Position numbers and translations under genes: made by a program. 64,000 nucleotides of DNA, from the NCBI RefSeq assembly GCF_000025705.1, contig NC_013959.1, positions 2,939,657 to 3,003,656 on the forward strand, read 5' to 3'. Every line of letters starts with the position of its first letter. Within the stretch, counting starts at the first letter, position 1. A model generated the notes under the pieces. The model searched no databases and was not told the origin of the DNA. It saw nothing but the letters and a program-made list of their open reading frames with translations. Below, piece after piece: positions 28,692 to 36,968 of this stretch. This stretch comes from Sideroxydans lithotrophicus ES-1. Lineage in GTDB: Bacteria; Pseudomonadota; Gammaproteobacteria; Burkholderiales; Gallionellaceae.

Positions 28692-28728
28692 GGCATCCGA
28701 TAGTGTAATAAATCAGGAGACGCTGGCA

Positions 28729-29181
28729 ATGGAGTTGATTCTATGGCGACATGCCGAGGCTGCACAAGGTGTGCCGGATGATGCGCGACCTCTGACCGAC
28801 AGGGGCAGGCACCAGGCCGAACATATGGCCCATTTCCTTTCCGCCCGGCTACCGCAGAACACGCGCATCCTGGTAAGCCCGGCGCTGCGGGCACAGCAGA
28901 CGGCCGCTGCGCTCAACAAGGGTTTCATCACCGCACCCAACCTCGGCGTGCATGCGACGCCGGAAACCGCGATCGCCACTGCGGGCTGGCCGCTGGCCGG
29001 CGGCGCCGTGCTGCTGGTCGGACATCAGCCATGGATGGGCGAGCTGGCTTCATTGCTGATGACCGGGCGCGCGGATTATTGGAGCATCAAGAAAGGCGCA
29101 GTATGGTGGTTCAGCCGGCGCGAACGCGAAGGCGATTTCCAGACCACCTTGCGTCTTGTCATCACACCGGATCAACTGTAA
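28729..29181 (+). CDS. sixA: Phosphohistidine phosphatase SixA
   Basis: 150 aa from ATG 28729 with an AGGAGA site. The histidine phosphatase motif LILWRHAEA (RHA at 7-9) is present. It is followed by RPLTDRGRHQAEHMA, ILVSPALRAQQTA and the second catalytic His in VLLVGHQPWMGELASLL. It removes phosphate from phosphohistidine proteins; in E. coli it acts on the PTS-Ntr component NPr. It is followed after 17 bases by the PPK2 gene, probably one transcript. Confidence 0.92.
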   Translation: MELILWRHAEAAQGVPDDARPLTDRGRHQAEHMAHFLSARLPQNTRILVSPALRAQQTAAALNKGFITAPNLGVHATPETAIATAGWPLAGGAVLLVGHQPWMGELASLLMTGRADYWSIKKGAVWWFSRREREGDFQTTLRLVITPDQL

Positions 29182-29198
29182 CTCTGAAAGGGGATGCC

Positions 29199-30692
29199 AT
29201 GTTCGAATCTGCCGAGCTCGGTCACAAGATAGACAAAGCGACCTACGACAAGGAAGTGCCGAAATTGCGCGAAGCGCTGCTGGACGCACAGTTCGATCTG
29301 GCGGAAAAGGCAAAATTCCCGGTCATCATCCTGGTCGGCGGTGTCGATGGCGCAGGACGCGGCGAGACCGTGAACCTGCTCAACGAATGGATGGACCCCC
29401 GCTTCATCCAGGCGCACGGCATGGGCGAACCTTCCGACGAGGAGATGGAGCGCCCGATGATGTGGCGCTTCTGGCGCGCCCTGCCACCCAAGGGGAAGAT
29501 CGGGGTGTTCCTGGGCTCATGGTACACATGGCCGATCCTGAACCGGGCCATGGGATACACCAAGGCCGCCGAGCTAGACCAGAGCCTGGAGCGCGCCAAA
29601 CGCCTGGAAAAGATGCTGACCGACGAAGGTGCGCTCATCATCAAGTTCTGGCTGCACCTTTCCAGGGAAAAGCAGGAAGCCCGCCTCAAGATGCTGGAAA
29701 AGAATCCCAAGACCCGCTGGCGCGTCACCAAGCGCGACTGGCAGCGCTTCAAGCGCTATGACAAATTCCTCACCATCCACGAAAGCGTCATCCGCCATAC
29801 CAGCACCGCCGAATCGCCGTGGATCGTCGTAGAGGGCTCGGATGCGCGCTATCGCGGCCTGACCATCGGCAAGGTCATTCTCGAGGCGCTGCGCAAAAGA
29901 TTGTCCGAATCCGACAAGAAGAAGGAAACCGCGATCCGTGCAGCACCTTTGCTGCCGCCGATCGACAAGCTGAACATCCTGGCGACGCTCGACCTCACCC
30001 AGAAGCTGGAAAAGAAAAGATTCGAGACCGAGCTGGAAAAATACCAGGGCAAACTGGCCTTGCTCACGCGCGATCCGCGCTTCAAGGACATCACCGTGAT
30101 CGCGGTGTTCGAAGGCAACGATGCTGCAGGCAAGGGCGGCGCCATCCGCCGCATCACCGGTGCGCTTGAGGCACGCCAGTACCAGGTCGTGCCCATCGCC
30201 GCGCCGACGGAAGAAGAACGCGCACAACCCTATCTGTGGCGTTTCTGGCGGCACATCCCGCGCAGGGGGCGCGTCACCATCTTCGATCGTTCCTGGTACG
30301 GTCGCGTGCTGGTCGAGCGCGTGGAAAAATTCTGTTCCGAAGCCGACTGGATGCGCGCCTACGGCGAGATCAACGACTTCGAGGCACAGCTGGTGCGTCA
30401 CCAGACCGTGGTGGTGAAGTTCTGGCTGACCATCAGCAAAGAGGAACAATTACGGCGCTTCAAGGAACGCGAGAAGATCGGCTTCAAACGCTTCAAGATC
30501 ACTGCAGAGGATTGGCGCAACCGCGATAAGTGGGATGCCTATGAACAGGCCATCAGCGACATGGTCGACCGTACCAGCACCGAGGTCGCGCCGTGGACGC
30601 TGGTGGAGGCCAACGACAAGTATTTTGCACGCATCAAGATCCTGAAGACCTTGTGCCAGCGCATCGAGGCGGAGATGAAGAAGATAAAATAG
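29199..30692 (+). CDS. Two-domain polyphosphate kinase 2 (class II, polyphosphate:AMP phosphotransferase-type)
   Basis: 497 aa from ATG 29199, preceded by GAAAGGGG. Two PPK2 domains are fused. The N-terminal copy has a degraded P-loop (GGVDGAGRGE, 47-56) and FLGSWYTWP in place of the catalytic DRSWY motif, so it is probably inactive. The C-terminal copy has the intact Walker A EGNDAAGKGG near 305 and lid/Walker B DRSWYGRVLVERV near 363. Known class II enzymes phosphorylate AMP to ADP with polyphosphate. The domain layout supports that reaction here. Clustered with ppk1 and sixA. Confidence 0.9.
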   Translation: MFESAELGHKIDKATYDKEVPKLREALLDAQFDLAEKAKFPVIILVGGVDGAGRGETVNLLNEWMDPRFIQAHGMGEPSDEEMERPMMWRFWRALPPKGKIGVFLGSWYTWPILNRAMGYTKAAELDQSLERAKRLEKMLTDEGALIIKFWLHLSREKQEARLKMLEKNPKTRWRVTKRDWQRFKRYDKFLTIHESVIRHTSTAESPWIVVEGSDARYRGLTIGKVILEALRKRLSESDKKKETAIRAAPLLPPIDKLNILATLDLTQKLEKKRFETELEKYQGKLALLTRDPRFKDITVIAVFEGNDAAGKGGAIRRITGALEARQYQVVPIAAPTEEERAQPYLWRFWRHIPRRGRVTIFDRSWYGRVLVERVEKFCSEADWMRAYGEINDFEAQLVRHQTVVVKFWLTISKEEQLRRFKEREKIGFKRFKITAEDWRNRDKWDAYEQAISDMVDRTSTEVAPWTLVEANDKYFARIKILKTLCQRIEAEMKKIK

Positions 30693-30701
30693 CCGCTGCG
30701 G

Positions 30702-31160
30702 TCAGTTGCAGCGCTCGCCTTCCTTCGGGTCGAACAGCCGCGCGAATTCGGTCGGGTGTCCTGACAGCACTTTGACGCAATCGCCCACCTTGTAATGCTT
30801 GTAGCTCATCACCTCGATGCGCTCGCTGCTGTTCAGCGGCTGCACCGTGAAGCGGTTCGCACCAGTGGCCACTTGCGGCGGTTCCTTGCGTTTGTCGTGC
30901 ACGCCGCTCAGGCCCGTGTTTGCGCCGATCATCATGCCACTGTAGCCGCCCGTACCCACGCCGATACCGATACCAAAGCTGACACCGCTGTCGTTCGAGC
31001 GTGGCGCTGTCTTGGCCGCCTCCTTGCGTTCCGCATCGGTGAACACATGCACATCCACCACTTTTGCCAGTTTCACGTAACGCGTATCGTCTTCCAGCCT
31101 GGGCGTACTCTGGCACGCCACCAGCAAGAGCAGCAGCCCCGGGATCAAGGTCTTCTTCAT
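30702..31160 (-). CDS. Glycine-rich lipoprotein of unknown function
   Basis: 152 aa from ATG 31160, with a GGAG site upstream. The lipobox LLLLVAC places lipidated Cys at 16. Residues about 60-85 are a Gly-rich stretch (GVSFGIGIGVGTGGYSGMM) like the glycine-zipper or turn region of small outer-membrane lipoproteins. A beta-rich C-terminus with two Cys (VGDCVKVL and the last CN) follows. It is convergent with the PPK2 gene, and the DUF2288 gene lies just upstream. No named family recognised. Confidence 0.75.
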   Translation of the reverse strand: MKKTLIPGLLLLLVACQSTPRLEDDTRYVKLAKVVDVHVFTDAERKEAAKTAPRSNDSGVSFGIGIGVGTGGYSGMMIGANTGLSGVHDKRKEPPQVATGANRFTVQPLNSSERIEVMSYKHYKVGDCVKVLSGHPTEFARLFDPKEGERCN

Positions 31161-31188
31161 CGTCTCTGCTCCTTCGAACTCGCGAACA

Positions 31189-31491
31189 TCAGGCCTGCTG
31201 TACCAGCACATAAGGCCTGACCACCACCGCCCATACGTCGGCATCCGCTTCATACCAGGCCAGCGCCTGCGCATCGGGGACACGGGCGATCTGTCCGGTC
31301 TGCATCCATTCGAGTACCTGCGCCTTGTTGTCCTCGGAGATCTGGAACGCCACCTCGACCAGGTCGAGTTCGGCGCTGACCAGGATCGCCGACCCGCTGG
31401 CAAAGAAGCGCTGCAATTCCTTCCAGGCGATGCGCGCAGTCTCCAGATTCACGCTGGCACGTTTGAAGTCTTCGGGGTTCATGGTACTCAT
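31189..31491 (-). CDS. DUF2288 family protein
   Basis: 100 aa, a small acidic cytosolic protein with no signal or membrane segment. The core (VNLETARIAWKELQRFFASG, then LDLVEVAFQISEDN and WMQTGQI) matches what I recall of the DUF2288 family found in beta- and gammaproteobacteria and cyanobacteria. Function unknown. It starts 15 bases after the gamma-carbonic anhydrase gene and precedes the lipoprotein gene, suggesting one transcript. Confidence 0.75.
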   Translation of the reverse strand: MSTMNPEDFKRASVNLETARIAWKELQRFFASGSAILVSAELDLVEVAFQISEDNKAQVLEWMQTGQIARVPDAQALAWYEADADVWAVVVRPYVLVQQA

Positions 31492-31506
31492 GCAAATAAC
31501 TTTCGA

Positions 31507-32046
31507 TTACGGATTCGTGTTGTTCAGGTAATTGTCCTTCACCCGCATATAGTGCTCGGCCGAGTAACGCAGATAGGCGAGTTCTTCTTGCGTCAATGCA
31601 CGCACGGCCTTGGCCGGGCGCCCCATGTAGAGCATGCCACCCTCCAGTATCTTGCCCGGCGAGATCAGGCTGCCGGCGCCGACCATCACTCGGTCGGGGA
31701 TCACCACATCGTCCATGATGATGGAGCCCATGCCGATCAGGCACTCGTTGCCGATGCTGCAACCGTGCACGATCACCGAATGGCCCACCGTCACATAGTC
31801 GCCGATGATGAGCGGCGACCCGTTTGGTTTTTCCGGTGTCTTGTGCGACACATGGCCCATGCTCAAGTCCTGCACGTTCGTCCCGCGCCCGATCACGATG
31901 CGGTTCACGTCCCCGCGCAACACCGTGTTGCACCAGACGGAGGCATCGTCGCCTATCGTCACGTCGCCGATGACCTGGCAGGAAGGGTGCAGGTAGACGC
32001 GTTCGCCGAGGATGGGGGTGGTGTCGAGATAGTTGAAGACAGGCAT
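31507..32046 (-). CDS. Gamma-carbonic anhydrase family protein
   Basis: 179 aa from ATG 32046. It is a left-handed beta-helix of hexapeptide repeats (VIGDVTIGDDASVW, LIIGDYVTVGHS, VIPDRVMVGAGSLI). The three metal-binding histidines of the family are visible in GHVSH, VTVGHS and VIVHGC. Members form trimers binding zinc or iron; some are carbonic anhydrases, others (YrdA/PaaY types) have other or no proven activity. An upstream GTG at 32070 would add 8 residues and overlap the toxin gene. MPVFNYLD is the more usual start. Confidence 0.88.
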   Translation of the reverse strand: MPVFNYLDTTPILGERVYLHPSCQVIGDVTIGDDASVWCNTVLRGDVNRIVIGRGTNVQDLSMGHVSHKTPEKPNGSPLIIGDYVTVGHSVIVHGCSIGNECLIGMGSIIMDDVVIPDRVMVGAGSLISPGKILEGGMLYMGRPAKAVRALTQEELAYLRYSAEHYMRVKDNYLNNTNP

Positions 32047-32051
32047 ATCGT

Positions 32052-32336
32052 TTAAAAGCTTTCCGGCCACGCTCTGGCCGTATGGATCACAGACAAGATT
32101 TGTACTTCATCCGAGCTGACGCGATAGGCAAGTACAAAGGGGAAGCGCCCGATGGCAAGTTCGCGTGTTCCGGGGACTCGGCCTGGCCGCCCCACCAATG
32201 GATTGTCAGGCAACGCCTTGGCCGAATCGCGAACGAGCTGGACGACTCGACGCGCTGCAGCCGGATTTTCCTGGGCTATGTAATCGTGAATCTCCGCAAG
32301 GTCTGATCTGGCCTGCGGGGTATAACGCAGGTTCAT
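32052..32336 (-). CDS. ParE/RelE-family toxin
   Basis: 94 aa. YTPQARSDLAEIHDYIAQENPAAARRVVQLV and LVGRPGRVPGTRELAIGRFPFVLAYRV are typical ParE-fold sequence, ending in VIHTARAWP. ParE toxins poison gyrase, and RelE relatives cut mRNA; the sequence looks closer to ParE. Its start overlaps the antitoxin stop by 4 bases (ATGA), the usual antitoxin-first layout. Confidence 0.9.
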   Translation of the reverse strand: MNLRYTPQARSDLAEIHDYIAQENPAAARRVVQLVRDSAKALPDNPLVGRPGRVPGTRELAIGRFPFVLAYRVSSDEVQILSVIHTARAWPESF

Positions 32337-32572
32337 GCCTGTGGCTGAGTGTAGCGGGCGAAGAACGCCTCCATCTCCTCGTCCGTCACGAACTCACCGC
32401 GTTGCGCCTGCGCAAGCCCTTCCTGGATTCTTGCAGTGATACGGCGCTGTTGCACCAGATACAGCGACAAGGCTTCATTCGCCAAATCGCTTTCGCTGCG
32501 ATGACTCGCTTCTGCCAGTTGGTCGAGCTGGTCTTTCAGGTCGGTGCGAATCTCAAGGGTGGCTGTATTCAT
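32333..32572 (-). CDS. Ribbon-helix-helix antitoxin (CopG/ParD-like)
   Basis: 79 aa. The N-terminus (TATLEIRTDLKDQLDQLAEASHRSESDLANEALSLYL, residues 3-40) is a ribbon-helix-helix DNA-binding fold. The C-terminus (QAQRGEFVTDEEMEAFFARY) is the toxin-neutralising tail with the common G-x-V-T/S motif. It is expected to repress its own promoter together with the toxin. A short inverted repeat lies 45-65 bases upstream. Confidence 0.88.
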   Translation of the reverse strand: MNTATLEIRTDLKDQLDQLAEASHRSESDLANEALSLYLVQQRRITARIQEGLAQAQRGEFVTDEEMEAFFARYTQPQA

Positions 32573-32617
32573 GTTGATTCTCCGAAATCTGACGAGGCGA
32601 TATTACGCCAAGAAATT

Positions 32618-32635
32618 GTGGTCCCAGATTACCAC
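32618..32635. promoter_or_regulatory. Possible operator of the 32.3 kb toxin-antitoxin pair
   Basis: GTGGT and ACCAC flank an 8-base spacer upstream of the antitoxin start. A -10-like TAATAT (minus strand) lies just downstream. The arrangement would let the RHH antitoxin autoregulate. Based only on symmetry and position. Confidence 0.35.
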
Positions 32636-32717
32636 TTAAGCATAGCGTATTGCACCGGATGTTTTCATTTCATACAGCGCAATGCCCGTTGACTATCGCG
32701 CCCGACTGCACTGGGCT

Positions 32718-33140
32718 TTAATTCTTCTCGAATTTGTTTCTGTATCGAACGAACTCGCGTAGCTGCTGTGTATATTGATATGGTCGTTTATGGGCGAGCA
32801 GCGCCTCTTCATATTTCAAATAGGTTTTCGAGCTCCTCCCTAGTGCCAATAGCGTTACTAAAGCCGCACATTGAGTAAGCCAATATATATCCGCTGAAAG
32901 TTCGTGCGCTTTTGAATATCCCAAATCTAGCGCCTTCGAATACAGCCTGTCTGCAAGTATCTCTGCTTCAGATCGCAAGACATCTCGCTCTTCCGAAGAA
33001 TGTGAGCAATCCCATCTATTCAGAAAATCCTGATATTGTTGGCGCAAAGCCTTACCTGCAACGCTAAATTCAGGACAGCGTGGTCGCCCCAGCAATAAAT
33101 TCCCAAATTTTCGGCTAATTGTCTGAAGTGATTTATACAC
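32718..33140 (-). CDS. Hypothetical protein, AT-richer than its neighbours
   Basis: 140 aa from a GTG at 33140 with a weak ribosome site; the true start is uncertain. The protein is helical, with FGNLLLGRPRCPEF near the N-terminus, an Arg/Glu-rich middle and one possible hydrophobic stretch (YWLTQCAALVTLLALG, about 85-100). It could be a single membrane-spanning or amphipathic segment. I recognise no family. Base composition looks clearly more AT-rich than the flanking genes and codon use differs. This, with its place beside a toxin-antitoxin pair, suggests recent acquisition. Confidence 0.55.
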   Translation of the reverse strand: MYKSLQTISRKFGNLLLGRPRCPEFSVAGKALRQQYQDFLNRWDCSHSSEERDVLRSEAEILADRLYSKALDLGYSKAHELSADIYWLTQCAALVTLLALGRSSKTYLKYEEALLAHKRPYQYTQQLREFVRYRNKFEKN

Positions 33141-33176
33141 ATCTATTTCGATTCTATTGTTAACCCCTGTAAGGAG

Positions 33177-34211
33177 TTAGCTTGATAACTTCCACCCCAT
33201 CTTCTCCCCCGCCCGTAGCGGCACGAGTCGATGCTCCCCAAACCCCACCGACGCAGGCATCTGCCACTCTTCTTTGCGCAGCGTGACCTTCTCGGTGTTG
33301 CGCGGCAGACCGTAATAGTCTGCACCGTAGAAACTGGCGAAAGCTTCCAGTTTGTCCAGCGCGCCCGCTGCTTCGAACGCTTCGGCATACAGCTCGATGG
33401 CGCTGTGCGCGGTGTAGCAACCGGCGCAGCCGCAGGCGTTCTCTTTGGTGTGCTGGGCGTGCGGGGCGCTGTCGGTGCCGAGGAAGAATTTCTTGTTGCC
33501 GCTGGTGGCGGCTTTGACCAGTGCTTCGCGGTGCGTCTCGCGTTTCAGGATGGGCAGGCAGTAGAAGTGCGGGCGGATGCCGCCCACCAGCATGGCATTG
33601 CGGTTGTACAGCAGGTGCTGCGGCGTGAGCGTGGCGGCGATGGTGTCCGGTGTGCTGGCGACGAACTGCGCGGCATCTTTGGTGGTGATGTGCTCGAACA
33701 CCACGCGCAAGCCGGGCAGGTCTTTCAGCAGCGGTTGCATGACGCGCTCGATGAACACGGCTTCGCGGTCGAAGATGTCGATGTCGGTGCTGGTGACTTC
33801 GCCGTGCACCAGCAGCGGCATGCCGCAGCGTTGCATCTCTTCCAGTGCGGCATAGGTCTTGCGCAGGTCGGTGACGCCCGCATCGGAATTCGTGGTGGCG
33901 CCCGCCGGGTAGAGCTTCACTGCATGCACCACGCCGCTGGCTTTGGCTTTTTTGATCTCTTCGGCGCTGGTGATGTCGGTGAGGTACAGCGTCATCAGCG
34001 GTTCGAACTTCATGCCTTTTGGCAGCGCTTTCAGAATGCGCTCGCGGTAGGCCACGGCCTGCACGGTGGTGGTGACGGGCGGGCGCAGGTTGGGCATGAC
34101 GATGGCGCGGGCGAATTGTCGTGCAGTATCGGGCAGGACGGACCGCATCAGCGCTTCGTCGCGCAGGTGCAGGTGCCAGTCGTCTGGGCGGGTAAAGGTC
34201 AGTGTCTTCAT
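33177..34211 (-). CDS. pyrC: Dihydroorotase PyrC (active, E. coli type)
   Basis: 344 aa from ATG 34211; a second ATG 9 bases upstream is possible. [16 protein letters not shown] metal site is intact ([12 protein letters not shown], His13 and His15). The carboxylated Lys region [15 protein letters not shown] lies near 99. [16 protein letters not shown] and GTDSAPH supply the remaining ligands. It closes carbamoyl aspartate to dihydroorotate. It presumably supplies the activity missing from the PyrC' paralogue at 6228-7502. Confidence 0.96.
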   Translation of the reverse strand: MKTLTFTRPDDWHLHLRDEALMRSVLPDTARQFARAIVMPNLRPPVTTTVQAVAYRERILKALPKGMKFEPLMTLYLTDITSAEEIKKAKASGVVHAVKLYPAGATTNSDAGVTDLRKTYAALEEMQRCGMPLLVHGEVTSTDIDIFDREAVFIERVMQPLLKDLPGLRVVFEHITTKDAAQFVASTPDTIAATLTPQHLLYNRNAMLVGGIRPHFYCLPILKRETHREALVKAATSGNKKFFLGTDSAPHAQHTKENACGCAGCYTAHSAIELYAEAFEAAGALDKLEAFASFYGADYYGLPRNTEKVTLRKEEWQMPASVGFGEHRLVPLRAGEKMGWKLSS

Positions 34212-34257
34212 GCCCGGCATTCTAACAGTTGGCAGGGCATGTGATTGAAGCGGGAAA

Positions 34258-34821
34258 CTAATTGCGGCCCGCGACCCACTGTGCCGCAGCTTCCGCCACG
34301 CGCTTGCCGAACTGCCTGGCCGTCTCCAGATCGCCGGGCAGCATCTCGTCCGGCGAAGCGTCGGAAGGAGAGACCGACATCGCGCCGCAGAACGAACCGA
34401 CATAGTTCACGTCATTGCGCTGTGCGGTCTTGCTGTTGGAGGGCAGCATGCCGGTGCCGACCCAGATCATGCCGTGCTGCATGGCGAGAGTGAAGATGTA
34501 ATGCAGGGTGGAAAGCTTGTCGCCGTTCATGGTGGCGGAATTGGTGAAGCCGGCGGCGATCTTGTTCTTCCATTTCTGCGAGGACCACGGCTTGGACGAG
34601 GCATCGGCGAATTTCTTGAACTGCCAGCTGACCATGCCCATGTAGGTCGGCGAGCCCATGATGATGGCATCCGCCGCATCCAGCGTGGCCCATTCGGCCT
34701 CGCTCAGGTTGCCTTCGGAGCTGATCGCCATGAGTATCGCGTTGGCCCCCGTTGCCACGGCTTGCGCCTGTCTTGCTGTATGTCCATATCCGCTGTGATA
34801 GATCACGACCACTTTCGCCAT
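34258..34821 (-). CDS. Flavodoxin-family NAD(P)H:quinone oxidoreductase-like protein (WrbA-like)
   Basis: 187 aa flavodoxin fold. The FMN phosphate loop is [13 protein letters not shown] near residue 8. It is followed by [23 protein letters not shown] and a WrbA-like GTGMLPSN region. It probably binds FMN and reduces quinones with two electrons, guarding against semiquinone radicals. It lies 46 bases upstream of pyrC on the same strand. True WrbA proteins are slightly longer, so the exact subfamily is open. Confidence 0.82.
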   Translation of the reverse strand: MAKVVVIYHSGYGHTARQAQAVATGANAILMAISSEGNLSEAEWATLDAADAIIMGSPTYMGMVSWQFKKFADASSKPWSSQKWKNKIAAGFTNSATMNGDKLSTLHYIFTLAMQHGMIWVGTGMLPSNSKTAQRNDVNYVGSFCGAMSVSPSDASPDEMLPGDLETARQFGKRVAEAAAQWVAGRN

Positions 34822-34898
34822 GAAATTCCCTCTCTAGATTATTGGAACATTCAGCGTAACCACTCAGGCCACGAATGGCAACCTCGCCAACAGGTCGA

Positions 34899-35768
34899 TT
34901 ATTCTGCGCCGGACTTGAGCTGCAATGCCCGCTGGTACAGCTCGTTCTTGTTTGCGCCCGTGACCTTCACTGCCAGTTGCACCGCCTGTTTCAGCGGCAG
35001 CTCTTCCAGCAATATGGCCAGTGTGCGTTCGGTGGCCGCATCCAGACCGGCTGCCCTTTCCGGTGCGCCGGAAACCAGCAACACGAATTCGCCGCGCTGG
35101 TTGTTCGGGTCGCTGTTCAGCCACTCCATCGCATCGGCGAGTTTGCAGCGATGGATGCTCTCGAACAACTTGGTGATCTCGCGGGCAAACACGATCTCGC
35201 GTTCATCGCCGAACACTGCATGCAGGTCTTCGGTACACTCCAGGATGCGATGCGGCGCTTCGTAGAACACCAGCGTGTATGGATGCCCGGCCAGCCCCTG
35301 CAGCACGCCGCACCGGGCGGCGGATTTGTTCGGCAAAAAACCGTAAAACAGAAAATGCGGCGCACTCAGGCCGGATGCGGACAGCGCAGTGACTGCGGCA
35401 CTCGCTCCCGGAACAGGGATCACGCGGAAGCCCGCTTCGCGCACGAGCCCTACCAGCACCGCACCGGGATCGCTCACTGCCGGCGTGCCGGCATCCGTCA
35501 CCAGCGCCACGCTTTGTCCCTGTTGCAACAGGCTGATCACCTTTTCCGCAGCGCCGCGTTCGTTGTGCTGGTGCAACGCCAGCAACCGGGCATCGCCAAT
35601 CCCATGATGTTGCAGCAAATGTTTGGTATTGCGGGTATCTTCTGCGGCGATGGTATCGGCCGCTCCCAGCGTTTCCAGCGCGCGCAGGGTGATGTCACTT
35701 AGATTTCCAATCGGGGTGGCGACTACATATAATGCGCACTCTAATTTTTGTTTGGGCTTGATATGCAA
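34899..35768 (-). CDS. rsmI: 16S rRNA (cytidine1402-2'-O)-methyltransferase RsmI
   Basis: 289 aa. Tetrapyrrole-methylase fold: ALYVVATPIGNLSDITLRALETL, AAEDTRNTKHLLQHHGI, VALVTDAGTPAVSDPG, IPVPGASAAVTALSASGL and FYEAPHRI. It methylates C1402 of 16S rRNA. The only plausible start is TTG at 35768, and it lies 6 bases inside the divergent lpoA gene, whose ATG is 35763. The two promoters must therefore each lie within the other coding region or very near it. The rsmI/lpoA divergent pair is conserved in proteobacteria. Confidence 0.94.
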   Translation of the reverse strand: MHIKPKQKLECALYVVATPIGNLSDITLRALETLGAADTIAAEDTRNTKHLLQHHGIGDARLLALHQHNERGAAEKVISLLQQGQSVALVTDAGTPAVSDPGAVLVGLVREAGFRVIPVPGASAAVTALSASGLSAPHFLFYGFLPNKSAARCGVLQGLAGHPYTLVFYEAPHRILECTEDLHAVFGDEREIVFAREITKLFESIHRCKLADAMEWLNSDPNNQRGEFVLLVSGAPERAAGLDAATERTLAILLEELPLKQAVQLAVKVTGANKNELYQRALQLKSGAE

Positions 35769-36968
35769 ACTGTCGCCTCTAGGTCTGGTTGGTTACGCTG
35801 GTTGTTTGTCGCCGCACTATACGTGAGCATATTTGGCTGCGCCACTCCGCCGACTGCGCCCAGCGCACCAGCGCCCGCGCCTGCCCAGGCTCCTGTCACC
35901 CAGGCACCCGTGACGCCTCCGCCTGCTGCACAACCGCCCGTGGTCACGGAAGCGGTTCCCGCACCTGCACCGCTGCAGTCGACAGTCCTGCCTGCAGTGA
36001 TCCCGGGGCCACCGCATATCGCCCTGTTGCTGCCCTTGAATTCTCCGATCTTTGCCAAGGCTGCCGATGCCGTACAGCAAGGTTTCCTCGCGGCTGCCAA
36101 CAAGGAAGCGAACGGCCTTCCCGTGCGCGTCTATCCCTATAGCGATACTAACTCCGAGATCGTTGGCCTGTATCAGCAGGCGATACGCGCTGGCGCGGTC
36201 GCCGTAGCCGGCCCGCTCACCCGCAACGGTGTCGCCGCACTGGCAGCGACTGGCCCATTGACCACACCGACACTGGCGATGAATCTGGCGGATAACGATG
36301 CTCGCACCGACAATCTGTATTTCTTCGGCCTGCCCGGTGAAGCCGAAGCGCGCCAGGCAGCCCAGCGCGCCACGGCCGCCGGATTGCTCAGCGCCACCGT
36401 CGTGAGGACCGACACTGCGTTCTCCAAGCGCCTGGCACAGGCATTCTCCGACGAATGGCAACGCGAGGGCGGCATCCTCAAGCCTGAGATCGTCTATACC
36501 GGCGACCCGACCGCATTGAAAGAGCTGCCGCAGGATCCGGGCGATTCAGTGTTCATCGCCGCCGAAGCCAGCCAGGCGCGCCTGTTGCGCCCATACATCA
36601 CTGCCGAATTGCCTGTCTATTCGACCTCGCAGATATTCTCGGGTAACAACCGCACGCTGACCAACTACGACCTGTCCGATGTGCGCTTTTTCGACATGCC
36701 GTGGATGCTGCAGCCCGACCATCCCGCCGTGATGATCTATCCGCATGTCACTCCGCCGTTGCCACCGGAACTGGAGCGCCTGTATGCCCTCGGCATCGAC
36801 TCCTACCGCCTGCTGCAGCTGCTCATGGACCACAAAGAGACGACAGCGCTCCCTCTGGACGGCGTCACCGGCAAGATCACGCTGACCGGTCATACCTTCC
36901 AGCGCGAGGCCATCTTTGCCATCATGAGACAAGGACTGGGCGTTCCGCTGGACAGCAAGTCGCACTGA
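35763..36968 (+). CDS. lpoA: Penicillin-binding protein activator LpoA/LppC-like lipoprotein
   Basis: 401 aa from ATG 35763. The signal peptide has lipobox SIFGC (lipidated Cys26), followed by a Pro/Ala-rich linker (about 30-85) that may cross the periplasm. The rest is a type I periplasmic-binding-protein fold (HIALLLPLNSPIFAKAADAVQQGF, VAVAGPLTRNGVAALA, LYFFGLPGEAEARQAA). E. coli LpoA activates PBP1A and carries an extra N-terminal TPR domain, missing here. First gene of the lpoA-yraN-gmhA/diaA-dolP operon; the stop overlaps yraN by one base. Confidence 0.88.
   Translation: MQTVASRSGWLRWLFVAALYVSIFGCATPPTAPSAPAPAPAQAPVTQAPVTPPPAAQPPVVTEAVPAPAPLQSTVLPAVIPGPPHIALLLPLNSPIFAKAADAVQQGFLAAANKEANGLPVRVYPYSDTNSEIVGLYQQAIRAGAVAVAGPLTRNGVAALAATGPLTTPTLAMNLADNDARTDNLYFFGLPGEAEARQAAQRATAAGLLSATVVRTDTAFSKRLAQAFSDEWQREGGILKPEIVYTGDPTALKELPQDPGDSVFIAAEASQARLLRPYITAELPVYSTSQIFSGNNRTLTNYDLSDVRFFDMPWMLQPDHPAVMIYPHVTPPLPPELERLYALGIDSYRLLQLLMDHKETTALPLDGVTGKITLTGHTFQREAIFAIMRQGLGVPLDSKSH

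Noticed and set aside
32573..32717. Possible small RNA or tRNA in the gap upstream of the antitoxin
   Set aside because: No cloverleaf or strong terminator found; only a 5-base inverted repeat, kept as a possible operator.
33231..34244. Plus-strand frame opposite pyrC
   Set aside because: Complete overlap with a well-conserved dihydroorotase; composition is typical of a shadow frame.
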